Positions 35,762-47,969 of a stretch of 64,000 nt of DNA are shown here, piece by piece. The stretch is from Ulota crispa (taxonomy: Eukaryota; Streptophyta; Bryopsida; Orthotrichales; Orthotrichaceae): NCBI GenBank assembly GCA_963920765.1, contig OY987244.1:30174358-30238357 (forward strand). The letters are read 5' to 3'. Each line of letters begins with the position of its first letter. Position 1 is the first letter of the stretch. The notes beneath the pieces were generated by a model, which ran no database searches, was not told the DNA's origin, and saw only the letters and a list, made by a program, of their open reading frames with translations. The position numbers and the translations under genes are program-made.

Positions 35762-36095
35762 ATTTTTGCCTAAATCTTACCTCAAAAGTCCGATGGCAAT
35801 CATTACACTAAGAAATCCGGTGTGAAAAACTGGATGACATTGGTAGATCCTTTTTGGAGCAAAATCCCAATTTAGCCAAGTTTTGGATGAAATTGCCAAA
35901 TCCTTCTTGGCGCAAAATCCCGATTTGTTAAATTTTGGATGAAAGTAGCTTATATTAGCAATTGTTGGATGAACTTTTGTATACCATTCATTTATTCCAA
36001 TTTTATCCAATTTTAGCCTAATTTTCCTGCCTGCATTCTGGGGTGCGGGTCGCTCTACCCTGACAAAATCTAAAATTAAACCCTGGGTGGACGGC
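35762..36095. repeat. Dispersed repeat, inverse of the 37486-37765 family
   Basis: Shares with 57232-57495 the blocks gcctaaatcttacctcaaa, attttggatgaaagtagctt, and gcattctgggttgcggg-type sequence followed by gctctacc. Confidence 0.6.
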
Positions 36096-36850
36096 ATCGT
36101 TTTAGGCTTGAGTCGTATGATCCAAAAAAGAGTCTTATGAATGTTGGTACTATAAATCGGATGATTTTCATCCAATTCGCTGTATGATGCTTTGTTTTCC
36201 CCTCAGTCCCATTGGCAGGGAATAATTTCATCTTGTCATTGGTCGAGCGATACGCAACCCAATTGCATGCCAGTTTGGAAAAGTTTGGATACAATGAATG
36301 CAACTTCATCCACAATCTCAGTTACTACACCGAATATTGCGTTTAGGTTGCCGCACACTAATTGCTCGACATTTCACTGTATAAATACTTCCTATATTAC
36401 ACAGTAATTTTTGTCAATACTTCAATAAAAAAAAAAGACCTAGTAATAACAACAAAGTTGCAAAAAATAAATTAGTGGCATTCAAGCCATAGATTATGTT
36501 AAATCCTAATATCAAAAAAGTTGCATGCACCTCCAAGTAGTCAAGCAATAAGTTATGAGATAATCTCCCAAGGTAAGGCAACCTAATTGTTAAAATTACC
36601 TAAACGTAATATTTAGTGTAGTTGATGAGTTGAATTTGGTCCCAAGTTTGCATGGGTCAATTGGTGGGTTGGCATTCCTTTTTTGAAAACGTAATTATAA
36701 CAATCACTTTACACCTTGTAATTTGTTTTGCTCTTTATCATGATTTTTCAATATAGAAACAATGAGGGTAACAAATGCCAACAAGGCCTAATTTCAAGAT
36801 GGCTCCATTGTAGAGCAGTATAGAGTTCCGTATGAAATTGAAGAGCCATA

Positions 36851-37158
36851 AGGGCATTTCCACCAGTGGCTCAAACATGCTCAAAGTGGATGAAAAGTGT
36901 TGAGGTCCCTCTCAAAACCCTCTCAAGACACTTTGACCTACCATGTTTAGTAAGGGCTCTTCAAGACACTATTCATTCTAAGTTTAGTAAACTTTGATAT
37001 CATCTACTTTCCTTAATAAGTGGTCAACTGATTATTTATGGGGCGTGTTGGAGTGCAAGGCCACCTTTTTGAAGAGCATGGATGGAGATCAAGGGGATTG
37101 AGAGCCGACCAAAATAGATGAAAAACTTTGAAAGAGCTCGGACCAGTGGAGATGCTCT
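36851..37158. mobile_element. MITE of the AGAGCATCTCCAC type
   Basis: Left agggcatttccaccagtgg, right ccagtggagatgctct, inverted. The same terminus type bounds 52269-53011 and 53654-54000. Confidence 0.6.
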
Positions 37159-37485
37159 AAGCATGATTCTATGGTACCATATGTGTCTGCATTTGTGGGC
37201 TGGGCCGGACAAATGGACAATGTTTGACAATCTAACATGCAGCTTCCAAAGTAGGTTATAGTTGTCTATCAAATTGTCTATTGTTGTTTTAGCCTGTAAA
37301 AGTAGCAAGCAACAGGGGAACTGGGCAAATGTGATTGGCCCCCGGGTTTCTAGGTATCACAAGTTACAAGGGGACTGCTTCAAAGCATGAGGCATGAGCC
37401 GTATGGGGGAAAGATAACCGTACATTTGAATGGCAGTTGGTACCATCGGCATATCTGTGGTACACATGCCCTTTACCATCCATTA

Positions 37486-37765
37486 CGGGCCAGGATCAGG
37501 GTTTATTTTTTGTGTATTCGATGGTAGAGCGACACGCACCCCAGGATTTAAGCAAGTAAGGAAAATTTGGATAGAAGTGGATAGAAAATATGATGCTTGC
37601 ACATTCATCCATAAAGTCTATTTATACTATTAGATGTCATCCAAATTTTGGCAAATGTGGTGCTTAGCTGGGGAAGAATTTGGGGATAACATCTGTTTTT
37701 CACCAAAATCTTCCAGTGTTACAATTGTCAATCAAAGTTTGAGGTAAGATTTAGGCAAATTTTTA
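37486..37765. repeat. Dispersed repeat
   Basis: Family also seen at 20870-21110, and inverted at 35762-36095 and 57232-57495. The ends carry aggatcagggtttatttttt-type and ttgaggtaagatttaggcaa-type sequence, which are inverse to the ends of the 57232-57495 copy. Confidence 0.55.
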
Positions 37766-37799
37766 CCAAGAATTTTTTTTCCTTGGCGAGGATCACAGG

Positions 37800-39737
37800 A
37801 TAACAAACATTTAGTGTATTGTCAGCTAAGTCAAATTGAAATAAAATCGGCTAAATTTGAAACTTTCCAAAAATCAATTGGTCAAAGTTTACAAAAACTT
37901 AAAAATAATATATTACAGCATAAATATAGAAAATATCTAGTGCAATTCAGCAAAAAAAATTGATTGAATATGGGAAATGTGGAATTTTAACCAATGAAAT
38001 CAAAAAAATTGGTTGGGATTGTTCACTACAAGTTTTGTACATGGTCGCAAGGTCTGAGGAGAACAAAACATTTAGTGGACTTATGGTCCAGGGAGAACCG
38101 GCATCTAGTGTAGTGTCAGCCAATTGAAATTGCAAAGAATCTATTAAAACTTGAAACCATTGGATAAAAAATCGGCCAAATTTTCATAATTTTTTTAAAG
38201 TATATTATAATTTAAAAGTAGGAAGTTTATATATAACAACTAGTGTATCTTTGTAAAAAAACCTTTTATAAATGAGAACTATTGGATTTTAGCAATTGAA
38301 GCTAAAATTCCTCCTCAATTGTTGCTTGGACAATGTTTGTTTGGAAATATTCTCTCTAGTTATTTGTCAAATAAGCGCACACTTGAAGCTCCATACTTTC
38401 ATACTTTGTACGGTATAAAAGCGCCCATTGAAAGTGGGTAGCGCAATTGGCCTTTTGCAGTACCATGCTTAACCCTTTAACAACCACATGTATGTGAAAT
38501 ACACTGCAAATCAACCATCTAATGATCGCGCAGCCATTGAAAGGTTAAGTTTTTTTCATACTTTTTTCTACTTTTTTATGCTTCAACTATAAGCAGCTGC
38601 TCACCCCAATTGCACTTGGTTCTTTTCTTTTCTTTTATCTTTTTCATTTTTTTTTAAAACAATAGAGTTCCATGAGTTTTTTAGGTGACATTGCACCAAA
38701 ATTGTTGAGTTGAAATGTTCATCTAATCACTTGCTTAAATGAATGAACAAGGGTTTCACCTTTGAAAGGGGGTGGGTGCTTGGATTGACCAAAGTCAATA
38801 TACTCAAAAAGTTGAAACTAAACAAACAACTTTATTGAAATGTAGCATGTACAAAATCAAAACACTTTATTGAGAAAATTAGTTTGTGACATTTTGTGTT
38901 TATGTTGATTACAAACACTATAATACAAATGCTTAATATATCTTATTTCTATAATAGGCTTGGTTCTATTAGTTGGGTAGTTGGATGTCAAAAGAATAGA
39001 ATGTAAGGCAGTTGAGAAACTAATTAATAACCAATTTTTTTGTAACCAAAATTTCTACCTTACTAGCCAGTATTGGATGGGGGCCATGGGCATGGGATGA
39101 GACAAAAACTGAGAATGCAAATCAAATTTCATGTTAATTTTTTTGCAAGGACCTCCTCCCGTGATGGCCCCTAGCGGAGGATACACGGGTTCACTATTAT
39201 ATATATAACAACTTACAAGTCTTTGTGTGATTTCATTTTATTTTTATTGCAAGTTTTTTTCTTCCCCAAGTTATCCATCCAAGTTGACTACTTGACGGTG
39301 CATGTATCCATTTCACACTTCAACTATCAAACTTGTTGCCTCCCAAACACAACCACATATGATAGAACTCTAACTTCAAGAAACACAAACCTTCTCTCAA
39401 AAACCCTGACAAAAGAATTGCAAGTAGAAGAAAAAAAAAGTGGGTACATCTTGCAGCTACCCAAAAATACTTTCGGGCAAGTGTCTTTGATAGTCATATA
39501 ATGGCTAATTCGTAAGGATTTTAACACGTGATTCCCAATTTTGAAACATGATAAATGCTTAGATTGACCAAATGCTATATACTCAAAAACTTCAAACCAT
39601 ATAACTATATTTAGAAAAAATCTTGCATATCAGAGTACAAACCCCCTATTCAACTCTTCCTTCTTTGTGTATTAGCAATATGCAAATGTGTTTAGAATGT
39701 GTGCCACCACTAGGTTTATTTTCTTTATTATTTTCAC
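37800..39737. other. AT-rich spacer with small direct repeats
   Basis: Two pairs of diverged direct repeats (37795-37900 with 38045-38200; 38770-38830 with 39560-39610). No gene recognised. Confidence 0.35.
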
Positions 39738-40652
39738 TTAATCCCAAGAGGACTGAGCCATTTTTTCACTGAAAATCACTTAAAACTGCCACTTTTGGGG
39801 GTTAGTAAGAAGGTAATTTTTTAAAAAATTTGGAAAATCCAACCATAAAATCTTGCCCTAGACTGGATTAGGTACTTGTGGAAAAAAAATCAAGTCATTC
39901 CAGATGGACATGAGTGAGATATTTACGTCTAAAGTGAAAAGAAAAGTTTATATTCATGCTACCCCAAAATTTCAGAAGCCTTTGATCACTCTTATAACAA
40001 AAAAGTTGCTCTATGCAACTTTGCGCTTTATTTTTCCCATGTAGGAGATCAAGTTAGCTATGTGTCAAAGAATTTTCAAATCAATTGGAACTATACAACA
40101 CACGGGAAAAAATAGTAAGTAAAAAGAAGTAGAGAATGAGTCAAATCACTAAATTGTTAAGAGTTTAATTGTGGAAATGAAAAATGCTAATCCCAACGGT
40201 GATAATGTTGTGATAAACAATCTACTTCCTTAGGTTTAATTATTTTTCCAAAATATTGAAAATTGAGTAAAATAAAGGACTTCAAAGTTTATTTTAGAGT
40301 AGAGAATCCTTAGCTACCCGCAAACAAAATCTCCTTAAACTTTCATCTCACAGATTGAAATTGAATGATTCAAAGCTTCTCACCTATTAAAAAATCCAAA
40401 GAACCAATTTCAAATTTTAATTTAAAAAAATTTAATTTTTAAAAAAGTTTTTGGGCTGCTTGGATGGGCAGTCTTCCCCAAAATTTCAGAAATTCTTGCG
40501 TAACTTCTTCAATAATTGTTGGAATGAGGAAAAAATTAGATGCCCACTTAGATCTTTGAATTTCCCACCTTCAATAAAAGTTTTAGAAAATCACACAAAG
40601 TAGCTTATCCAAAGGTACATGCCCAAACTCCCAACGATACTTTAGGGATTAA
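39738..40652 (+). mobile_element. Long TTAA-bounded element, copy E
   Basis: TTAA at 39738-39741 and 40649-40652 with diverged termini TCCCAAGAGGAC and TACTTTAGGGA. Its interior is closely related to copy B and, inverted, to F and J. Confidence 0.65.
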
Positions 40653-41484
40653 TTTGGACAATGTAAAAAACAATCTTTCCTTTAGTGAAAAAGCTATTCA
40701 CATCCATGGTGGATGAACATAGATTGTTGCCATTGCAAACTACGGATGAAAACTCATTTCTTTGTCAAAAATATTCTATATTTATTCAAAAAGAGCAATA
40801 TCATCTCAAGATTGTGGAACAATTCAGCAGCCATTCATCCACTGTAACGGGTAGAATATATAACCAAATATTCTCTTTTGGGTTTGAAGTTTGAACAAAG
40901 GATTGCCAGAAAATAAACAATGCTCACTGTCGGTCAAAATTGGTTGCTGCAAGATCTGCCAAATGGTCCCCTGGAACCAAAAGTATCCCATTTTGCAGAA
41001 ATTAAGGAACCATGTTTTTAGCGACTGATTGATTTTGTATGTATTTTATTTTATTAAGTGGAGTTAGTCTATTGCAAGTCTAACAATCTTGTAACAAATG
41101 AGATTAATAGCTTAACGCTGATTCAGAGCGGAAATCTTGGAGTTGTAAACTTGTAACTGACAACTCTGATACTGAAAATGGGCAAATGTGCACTTTAGGA
41201 GTGGTAGCCAGCAAAACTTGGAGTCATCCAAACCAGCATTTTGCAAAATTTGGGAGGTTTCAAACATATTTTGTTTACTATTAAAGTGTTGTGGGGCCTT
41301 CTTTCAAACTGTATGTAGGCTTTGTAGGTCACAAACGTCGAAATTCTAAAATTGAAAAAAAAGAAAAGAAGAAAAAGAAGAGAACTACTGTAGTGAAGAG
41401 GGACACGCAATAGTGCAATGGAAATTTCAGTTTCATTATATGTTGTTGATCATCCTAATAATCGTACACAATAAAATAAAGAGA

Positions 41485-41800
41485 ATATTTTATGGATACC
41501 CCAAAAGTTTGCCATATTTGTATAGATATCCTTGGTTTTTCAGAAATTGCACAAATATTCTTGGACCGTAATTTTTAGGGGTTTGTTTTATTATGCAAGA
41601 AACTTTCTTCATGACCTATGTTAAAGCACGGAGTGTAACAAAACGTGAAAGAAGTAGCGTGTACACAAGGAAAAAAGAAGTGGCATGCCCTAAGAACAAG
41701 AGCGTGACAATTATAGTCAAGGGTATTTGTGCAATTTTTGAAAAACTAGGGGTATCTATACAAACATGGCAAACTTTAGGGTTATCCAAGAAACTTTCCC
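41485..41800. mobile_element. Foldback element
   Basis: Arms 41485-41575 and about 41712-41800 are inverse (ttatggataccccaaaagtt, ttgtatagatatccttgg, attgcacaaatattcttgga). One related arm occurs alone at 27233-27325. 40653-41484 shows nothing recognisable. Confidence 0.65.
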
Positions 41801-41902
41801 TAAGATAAATGGCAAATAAAGGTGTGAGAAACTTTATGAATAGTGACTGATTCATGGACAAAATATAGAATTTTTTTATAGAATTGCACCAATTTCTTTT
41901 GC

Positions 41903-42842
41903 TTAACCCCTACATGACCATTGTCCCTTCGGGGGACAAGTTGGACTGCGGGCATGTACCTATGGCTAAACTACTTTGTGTGATTTTTTGAAACTTTTAT
42001 TGAAGGTGGGGAATTCAAAGATCTATGTGGGCATCTAATTTTTCTTCATTCCGACGTTTGATGAAGAAGTTATGCATGGATATATGAAAATTTGAGGAGG
42101 GCTACTTGTTTGGGCAGCCCAAGAACTTTTTTGAAATTACACTTTTTTAAATTAAAATTTGAAACTAGTTCTTTAGATTTTTTTAATATGTGGGAAGCTT
42201 TGAATCATTCAATTTCAATCAATGAGATGAAAGTAATGAGGAGTTTTTGTTTGCAGGCACTTATGGATTCTCTACTCTAAAATAAACTTTGAGGTCCTTT
42301 AATTTACTCAATTTTCAATGTTTTGGAAAATAAATTAAACCAAAGGAAGTAGATTGTTCATCACAACATTATAACTGTTGGGATTTGCAAGTTTCATTTC
42401 AATAATTAAATTATTAACAATTTAGTGTTTTGACTCATTTGCTACTTCTTTTTACTTACTATTTTTTCCCGTGTGTTGTATAGTTCCAATTGATTTGAAA
42501 AAAAAATTCGACACATACCTAACTTGATCTCCTACATGGAAAAAATACAGCGCAACTTTGGGTAGAGCAAGTTTTTTGTTGTAAGAGTGGTCAAAGGCTT
42601 CTGAAATTTTTGGGTAGCATGGCAAAAAACTTCTTTTTCTTCACTTTAGATGTAAATATCTCACTCTTCTCCATCTAGAATGAGCTAATTTTTTCCGCAA
42701 GTATGTCTTCTAGTTTGGGGCAAGATCCTACAGTTGGATTTTCCAAAAACAAAACAAAAATTCCCTTTTTACCAAACCTCCTAGAAGTGGTAGTTTTTAG
42801 TGATTTTCACAAAAAAAAGGGCTTGGTCCTCTAGGGGGTTAA
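41903..42842 (-). mobile_element. Long TTAA-bounded element, copy F
   Basis: TTAA-CCCCTACATGACC on the left and GGTCCTCTAGGGGG-TTAA on the right. The interior is inverse to copies B and E and parallel to J. Its right TTAA is shared with copy G. Confidence 0.75.
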
Positions 42843-43080
42843 CTCTTAAAGGACAAGGCTACTATTATACATAATATATATGCTGCTATATAACTGGCAT
42901 TTACTACCAATTTTTTTTTAATAATTTGGAATCTCAACCACCTCACTAGAACATCATTGATCTATATTCTAACTTCTTTGTTGATCTCAAATGTAATAAA
43001 GGTGTGGATGCACTCCAAATAAAAGAAAAATACCTTGTATTGTACTGGTCGCAAAGGGCTGCCTTGTCCTTAGGGGTTAA
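42839..43080. mobile_element. Short TTAA-bounded MITE, copy G
   Basis: TTAA-CTCTTAAAGGACAAGG ... CCTTGTCCTTAGGGG-TTAA. 242 bases, homologous to copy A in inverse orientation. Confidence 0.75.
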
Positions 43081-43082
43081 GC

Positions 43083-43316
43083 TTAACCCCTGAAGGGCCC
43101 TTGGACTTTGGAGCTACAGTACCAAATACTGTTGCAACCAATATTCAAAAGTTTGAATCAGCTAGAAAATTAAGTGTTACAATCATACATATTGAAGGGT
43201 TGTATGATGATGGATGCATTATTATTTTTTGGAAAGCCCTTAGAGCAACTCAAATACGTCTGTACATACGACCATACATATGGCCGCAAAGGGCTTTGGT
43301 GATGTTCAGGGGTTAA
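43083..43316. mobile_element. Short TTAA-bounded MITE, copy H
   Basis: TTAA-CCCCTGAAGGGC ... GATGTTCAGGGG-TTAA, 234 bases, two bases downstream of copy G. It shares the ggccgcaaagggct right part with G. Confidence 0.7.
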
Positions 43317-43430
43317 GCAACGTGATCCTCTTAAATCCTTTGCTCCTAAAAGGAACGTAGATACAAAATTTGATTATATATGATTTTATTTCTTTTTTTT
43401 CCATCCACATTTTTTTGGATGTGATGTATG

Positions 43431-44316
43431 TTAACCCCTAAAATTCTTTTGTGTTTAGAGACCCAAAACTGCTTCAAAATACTAGTCCCCAAACCAATAA
43501 CAAATCCAATTGTAGGATCCTTTGGATGACTTGCACAAGTACATTGCCCCAAAATTTCAAAATGAATATCCCAACCAATTGCAAGATCAATGTGCCTAAA
43601 CTTCAAAATGTAGGCTTTTCTAGTCCTTTCGGAAGGAGAAGTTGTATTTTTCAAACTTTTTAGAGAAAAACACGTATGTTGTATTTCTTGTGCAATTTTG
43701 GCAATATGTTGGAAAACAAGTTGAAAGGATATATATCAAATTTTAACCAAAAAAAATATGGATTCATTTTTACAAAAATTGTAAAGTGAAAGGTATTGAT
43801 GAATGAAAGATATAACTAATATGCTAATAAGTTTTGGAAGAACTTGAAAATTGTTAACCCCAATGGTGAGAACGCTCTAACAAACAATTAGTAGCTTTCA
43901 ATTTTCATTTTCATTTGAAAATTTTCAAAATTGAGAGTAAAAGATAAATTTATATGTATTTTCTACCCTCTTCCTACCTTCATTGTCTGCAAAATAAAAC
44001 TCCTTTTAACTCTTTCCTCATTATTTGGAATTGAGTGATTTAGTTTTTTTAGTAGGTATCAATTTATACAATTCTATAAATTAATAAATAATTTAGAATA
44101 TATTTTTTGCTACCCAATTTGACATTGAAATTGAAAAAACCTTCTAACTTTTGCATTACTTATTGGAATAACATGAAATAAAGCTTCACATGTAGATTAT
44201 GATAAATAGCATCCATCCTAAAAATTTCACTAAAAATTTCCAAATTATAAAGTCAGTAGAACCTGCCCAAATTATCATAAAGCCCAAAGTGGGCTCCTTG
44301 GTCCTTTAGGGGTTAA
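43431..44316 (+). mobile_element. Long TTAA-bounded element, copy I
   Basis: TTAA-CCCCTAAAATTC ... TTGGTCCTTTAGGGG-TTAA. 886 bases; the interior is a diverged relative of copy B (ttgttaaccccaatggtgag, aaaattgagagtaaaa). Confidence 0.65.
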
Positions 44317-44847
44317 TAGTAGAACCTAAGTACTGTAATTGTTACGTGGTAGAATAAAATAGTGAAATTATTTGTCACTATGACTGATAGATGGTAATTA
44401 TAGGTGCATAGTGTAATTAGGTTTAGATGCACCCAACGGATAGATTTGATCTGATTTTTTAAAATTAAAAGCGCGACCCTCTACTAGATGTCACTCTCTC
44501 TTTTCCACATATGTTTTGTGTGCACTACTTTGATAGTTTTGGACTCAACGCTGTGACATGAAAATAATTTAGGTGCTATATTATAAATCGTTTATCGTGT
44601 TTATTGGAAACTGCAATATCTACCAATTGGTATATTGATTTATACACGGAGCAACCAAATGGCTACAACTTTTGTTTGAAAGCAACCCTTGATTATTTGA
44701 ATTGTTCATCAAAAATTGAATTGGTACTACATCTTTACGTTTAAAAGACGCAGGCCTTTCAAGAGTTTAGGACCTAATGGCTCTTTTATGCATTGAAGAA
44801 GCAGTTGGTCGTTTAGCTGTTGGCATTGGTCAAGAAGTGTGTTATAG

Positions 44848-45177
44848 AAGGTAGGAGGCTCATGAATGGATCATCTAAGGGCTGAAATTGAATTTTGGGA
44901 GGTGAAATTTTTTGAAATGTTTTTTAGTAAATTTTTCTTGGAAGACAAGAGGAGTTGGCATCTAATCCAAGTTGTTTCATATTTTTTGGAGCTTTGTGGC
45001 AGTAGTTATTAAGTTTTGAAGTGGAAAGGCCATAGGGCTCTAAAATGGTGCACCTCCTCAAATGTACATTGTTTGTACATTGATGAAGGGATATGATAAA
45101 CAACATGTACAAACAGTGTACATTTGAGGAGGTGCACCATTTTAGAGCATGCACGCTTTTAGAACCTCCTACCTTAG
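44848..45177. mobile_element. Nested inverted repeat with perfect 42-base stem
   Basis: Inner arms 45034-45076 and 45110-45151 (gctctaaaatggtgcacctc ... gaggtgcaccattttagagc) are almost perfect complements around about 33 bases. Outer ends aaggtaggagg and cctcctacctt suggest a slightly larger element. Confidence 0.6.
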
Positions 45178-46837
45178 AGCAAGACACCATTAATCAACAA
45201 ATTATTGGTTGGAAATTGTCAAATAGTGGTCGATTGTGAATGTGATAAAAAAAATTGGCAAACGTTAGTTCCAATTTTGTTTTTGTAACTTTTATTCTAA
45301 AACCTTCTTGCTCATAGCTACAAAGAGTTTCAACTTATTGAGGGGTGCTACAATGCAAGATAACATAAAGCAATAAAGACCTAATAACCATATGAGCTAT
45401 TCATAACACCCCTCAATAAGTCAAAACTCTTTGTAAATGTAAGTAGAAAAGTCTTTGGATAAAAATCAGAGAAATAAAATGAAGCTATTATTTGCCAAAA
45501 AAGATTATTGACATTCAAAGTTAACCACTATTTGACATTTTTGACCGATAATTTGCTAATTTATGGTGTCTTGCACTATAAGCTTAGACTTTAATATGTG
45601 GTTGAATTAGTAAAGAGAATAAACATAAAAATATTAAATGTGTTTATGCATAGAGATGTGATTAGCATAACCAGCAAATGAAAAATTAGAAGAAATGGTT
45701 GGCATGGTTTAAAGGGAAGGTTCAAAGTTTAAACAATCTTGTTGATCACTTTGTTGATTTTGGTACGTGAATAGGACTTGCAATGGAGATCACCATCCTA
45801 ATGTAACTTGCTAGAATTGATCCTAAAAAACTCAATAAAAATCTCAATTTTGTTCCAAATGTTGGTTCTAACATATTGTTGGAAAACCATTTTCTAGGAC
45901 TTTCTAACAATGTACCATGCATTCAATGTAGAAAGGAAAAGAAAAATGCACTAGTGAAAGACTATTAAAGAATTGATGATATCATATTATGAATTTTAGC
46001 ACATGTGTAATTTCTTTAACAACAAGACAAGTTTTTTTCTTCCTTTAGGAAGAGCCTTTAATTGCAGTGAGAGAAGCTAATTTAAAGAAATTTGAGTAGG
46101 TACTTTACTCAAAAAACATACCAATATTACAAGGACAAAGCCTACTATAGCATATTTTCTTGCTCAAAAAACAAACCAATATTACAAGGATAAAGCTTAT
46201 TATAGCATAGCTTCTTGTTATCTCCATAATAATATGGCAGTGATTCTCTAAAATATTATTTACAAATGTGAAAATGCTTTGCCAACTCCACTAAATGTCA
46301 AACTTTTGCCAACTTTGCTGGTTCTTGAAAAGCTACCAACGCCATATTTGTTAAATTGGGAAAACTCTATTCCCAAATTGAACTTCACCTTAAACCCAAA
46401 ATTTACCTTAAACCAAATTCGAATGTATTAGATTTAGTTTGAGCCACTAAGATTTTTTCCCTCGCAAATTCCTCCTCTCAGGTGAGGGCACGTGTACCAA
46501 AAAAAATGTTGCTTAAACTTAAAACTGGGTTTAAAGTGATCACCTTAAACCTTCAGAAATCCCAAATTCAAATATAGTTCCCAAATTAATGAATATGACG
46601 TTTACCCCGTGAGCTTGTAGAAATAGCTCCCTTCCCCTCAAAAGTTTGCTAATTGTTGTGGTGGGTTGTGTGCAAGAGCATCCCTTCAGTTACTGCTGCA
46701 GTAGTCGGCAGCCGCATGCTTCTGCCCCTCTTCAACTCAACCTTGTTCATCTGGTGTCCACAAATGTGGTTAAAGTTGGCAAAACTTACTGGTAGAAACA
46801 GAGTTTTTTGGTAACTAATTTACTCTCTTAACCCATT
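45178..46837. other. AT-rich spacer, no gene seen
   Basis: Contains an inverted pair around caacttattgaggggtg (45331-45347) and cacccctcaataagtcaa (45409-45426), and a short direct duplication near 46080-46220 (accaatattacaaggacaaag). No coding exon recognised. Confidence 0.35.
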
Positions 46838-47234
46838 AAGGTAGGCGCACCCATAAGCGTGGAAATAAGGGTTTTGGAGTAGGTTAAACAATTGCCTAAC
46901 TTTGAAAAAAATACTGTAAGTTAGGAAATGGAAACCAAAAATATTGGCATCAATTTCAACTTTCCAACTGCAAACATTTGTTCACAAAGATTTTTCAAAG
47001 TCCAAAATCACTGAAATTGTAGGAACCATGTGTAAGAGATGCTAAATACAAGGCTTGTTGGTTCTTAAATAGTGAGATGGGTACTCCAAACCTCATGCTA
47101 GTCACCCACAACCATCACTTCATTACCCATAACCATCACTCAGTCACCCACAACCATTTGTTTTTTTATTGATTAGCCCTGCCACTGTCAGGTGACGGGC
47201 ATGGGGATGCAATGCTTATGGATGCTACTACCTT
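46838..47234. mobile_element. AAGGTAGG-type MITE, adjacent to the copia element
   Basis: Inverted ends AAGGTAGGCGCACCCATAAG and CTTATGGATGCTACTACCTT; the interior is alignable with 6985-7413. It ends a few bases before the copia target duplication. Confidence 0.7.
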
Positions 47235-47241
47235 ACAAGAT

Positions 47242-47246
47242 GTTTG
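47242..47246. repeat. Target site duplication GTTTG (left)
   Basis: Matches 52039-52043. Joining the flanks at this pentamer recreates sequence found at 5457-5480. Confidence 0.75.
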
Positions 47247-47442
47247 TATTGGAGAATAGTGCTGGAATCCTACAGCGACTATCTGAGAGAGACACTTGCT
47301 GAACAAGACAAAGGTTTACGTTGTCTTAAGTACTAATACAATGACCTAATCACTACGACCTAACTACGCCTCCATGGATGGATCCTATAAGACTAGATGA
47401 ATATATTGTGGTACAGGATGAATACCTAATTTTATGCTAACA
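47247..47442 (-). repeat. 3' LTR
   Basis: 196 bases. Read on the minus strand it begins TGTTAGCATAAA and ends TCTCCAATA, a mutated or variant form of the usual CA end. It matches 51864-52038 with few differences. Confidence 0.8.
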
Positions 47443-47450
47443 CCCCCTTT
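47443..47450 (-). other. Polypurine tract
   Basis: AAAGGGGG on the minus strand, directly abutting the 3' LTR start TGTTAGC; plus-strand priming site of the retrotransposon. Confidence 0.75.
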
Positions 47451-47456
47451 CAATCT

Positions 47457-47966
47457 ATGATTGCCCTTGTTACTTGTTTTGTTGTTGCAGATATGGCACA
47501 GGTGCAGATGTGGAGTGTGGATTGTCTGAGAGAGATTGTGAGTCATCTTTCAGTGTTGGGGTTGTTATGCTTCTTCTTGTGGAGTTGTTGCAAACTGGTG
47601 GGCCGAGCGGTCTTGTTGTGTAGCAGGTGGTTGGGCTTGGCGCTTGAGGGCCATTTTTGCACTATGGAAGATGAGTTTGCTCCTGCCAATGTTGATGTTG
47701 AGGCACAGAGCATGGCGATGGCATATGCCGCTCAGAAGCCAGAGCGATTATTTGCGTCTCGTGAAGTAGAAGGGTCGAGGCGGCAATTCTCAGCTCGGAG
47801 CGATGCTGGAGCCAAGAGGAAGATCTACGTTGTCAGACGAGGTCAAATTCCGGGGTTGTACTTCACGTGGGATGATTGTTCCCGTGAAGTTACTGGTTTC
47901 AAGGGAGCAGAACATAAAAGTTTTAGGACATTGCATGAGGCAAAAGCATATCTGTATGGAGGGTAG
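47457..47966 (+). CDS. Antisense ORF in the copia element with an RNase H1-type hybrid-binding domain
   Basis: Intact 169-residue frame, opposite to gag-pol, starting six bases from the polypurine tract and ending three bases from the pol stop, so it fills the whole space. Residues 122-166 (KIYVVRRGQIPGLYFTWDDC, then EVTGFKGAEHKSFRTLHEAK) match the hybrid-binding or viroplasmin-like domain found at the N-terminus of eukaryotic RNase H1 and in the inclusion-body protein of caulimoviruses; it binds RNA/DNA or double-stranded RNA. Residues 27-56 are hydrophobic and Leu/Cys-rich, perhaps a membrane segment. No RNase H catalytic domain is attached. Antisense transcription would have to start in the adjacent LTR or flank. 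Whether it is expressed is unknown. A captured host fragment is the main alternative. Confidence 0.75.
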   Translation: MIALVTCFVVADMAQVQMWSVDCLREIVSHLSVLGLLCFFLWSCCKLVGRAVLLCSRWLGLALEGHFCTMEDEFAPANVDVEAQSMAMAYAAQKPERLFASREVEGSRRQFSARSDAGAKRKIYVVRRGQIPGLYFTWDDCSREVTGFKGAEHKSFRTLHEAKAYLYGG

Positions 47967-47969
47967 TTT

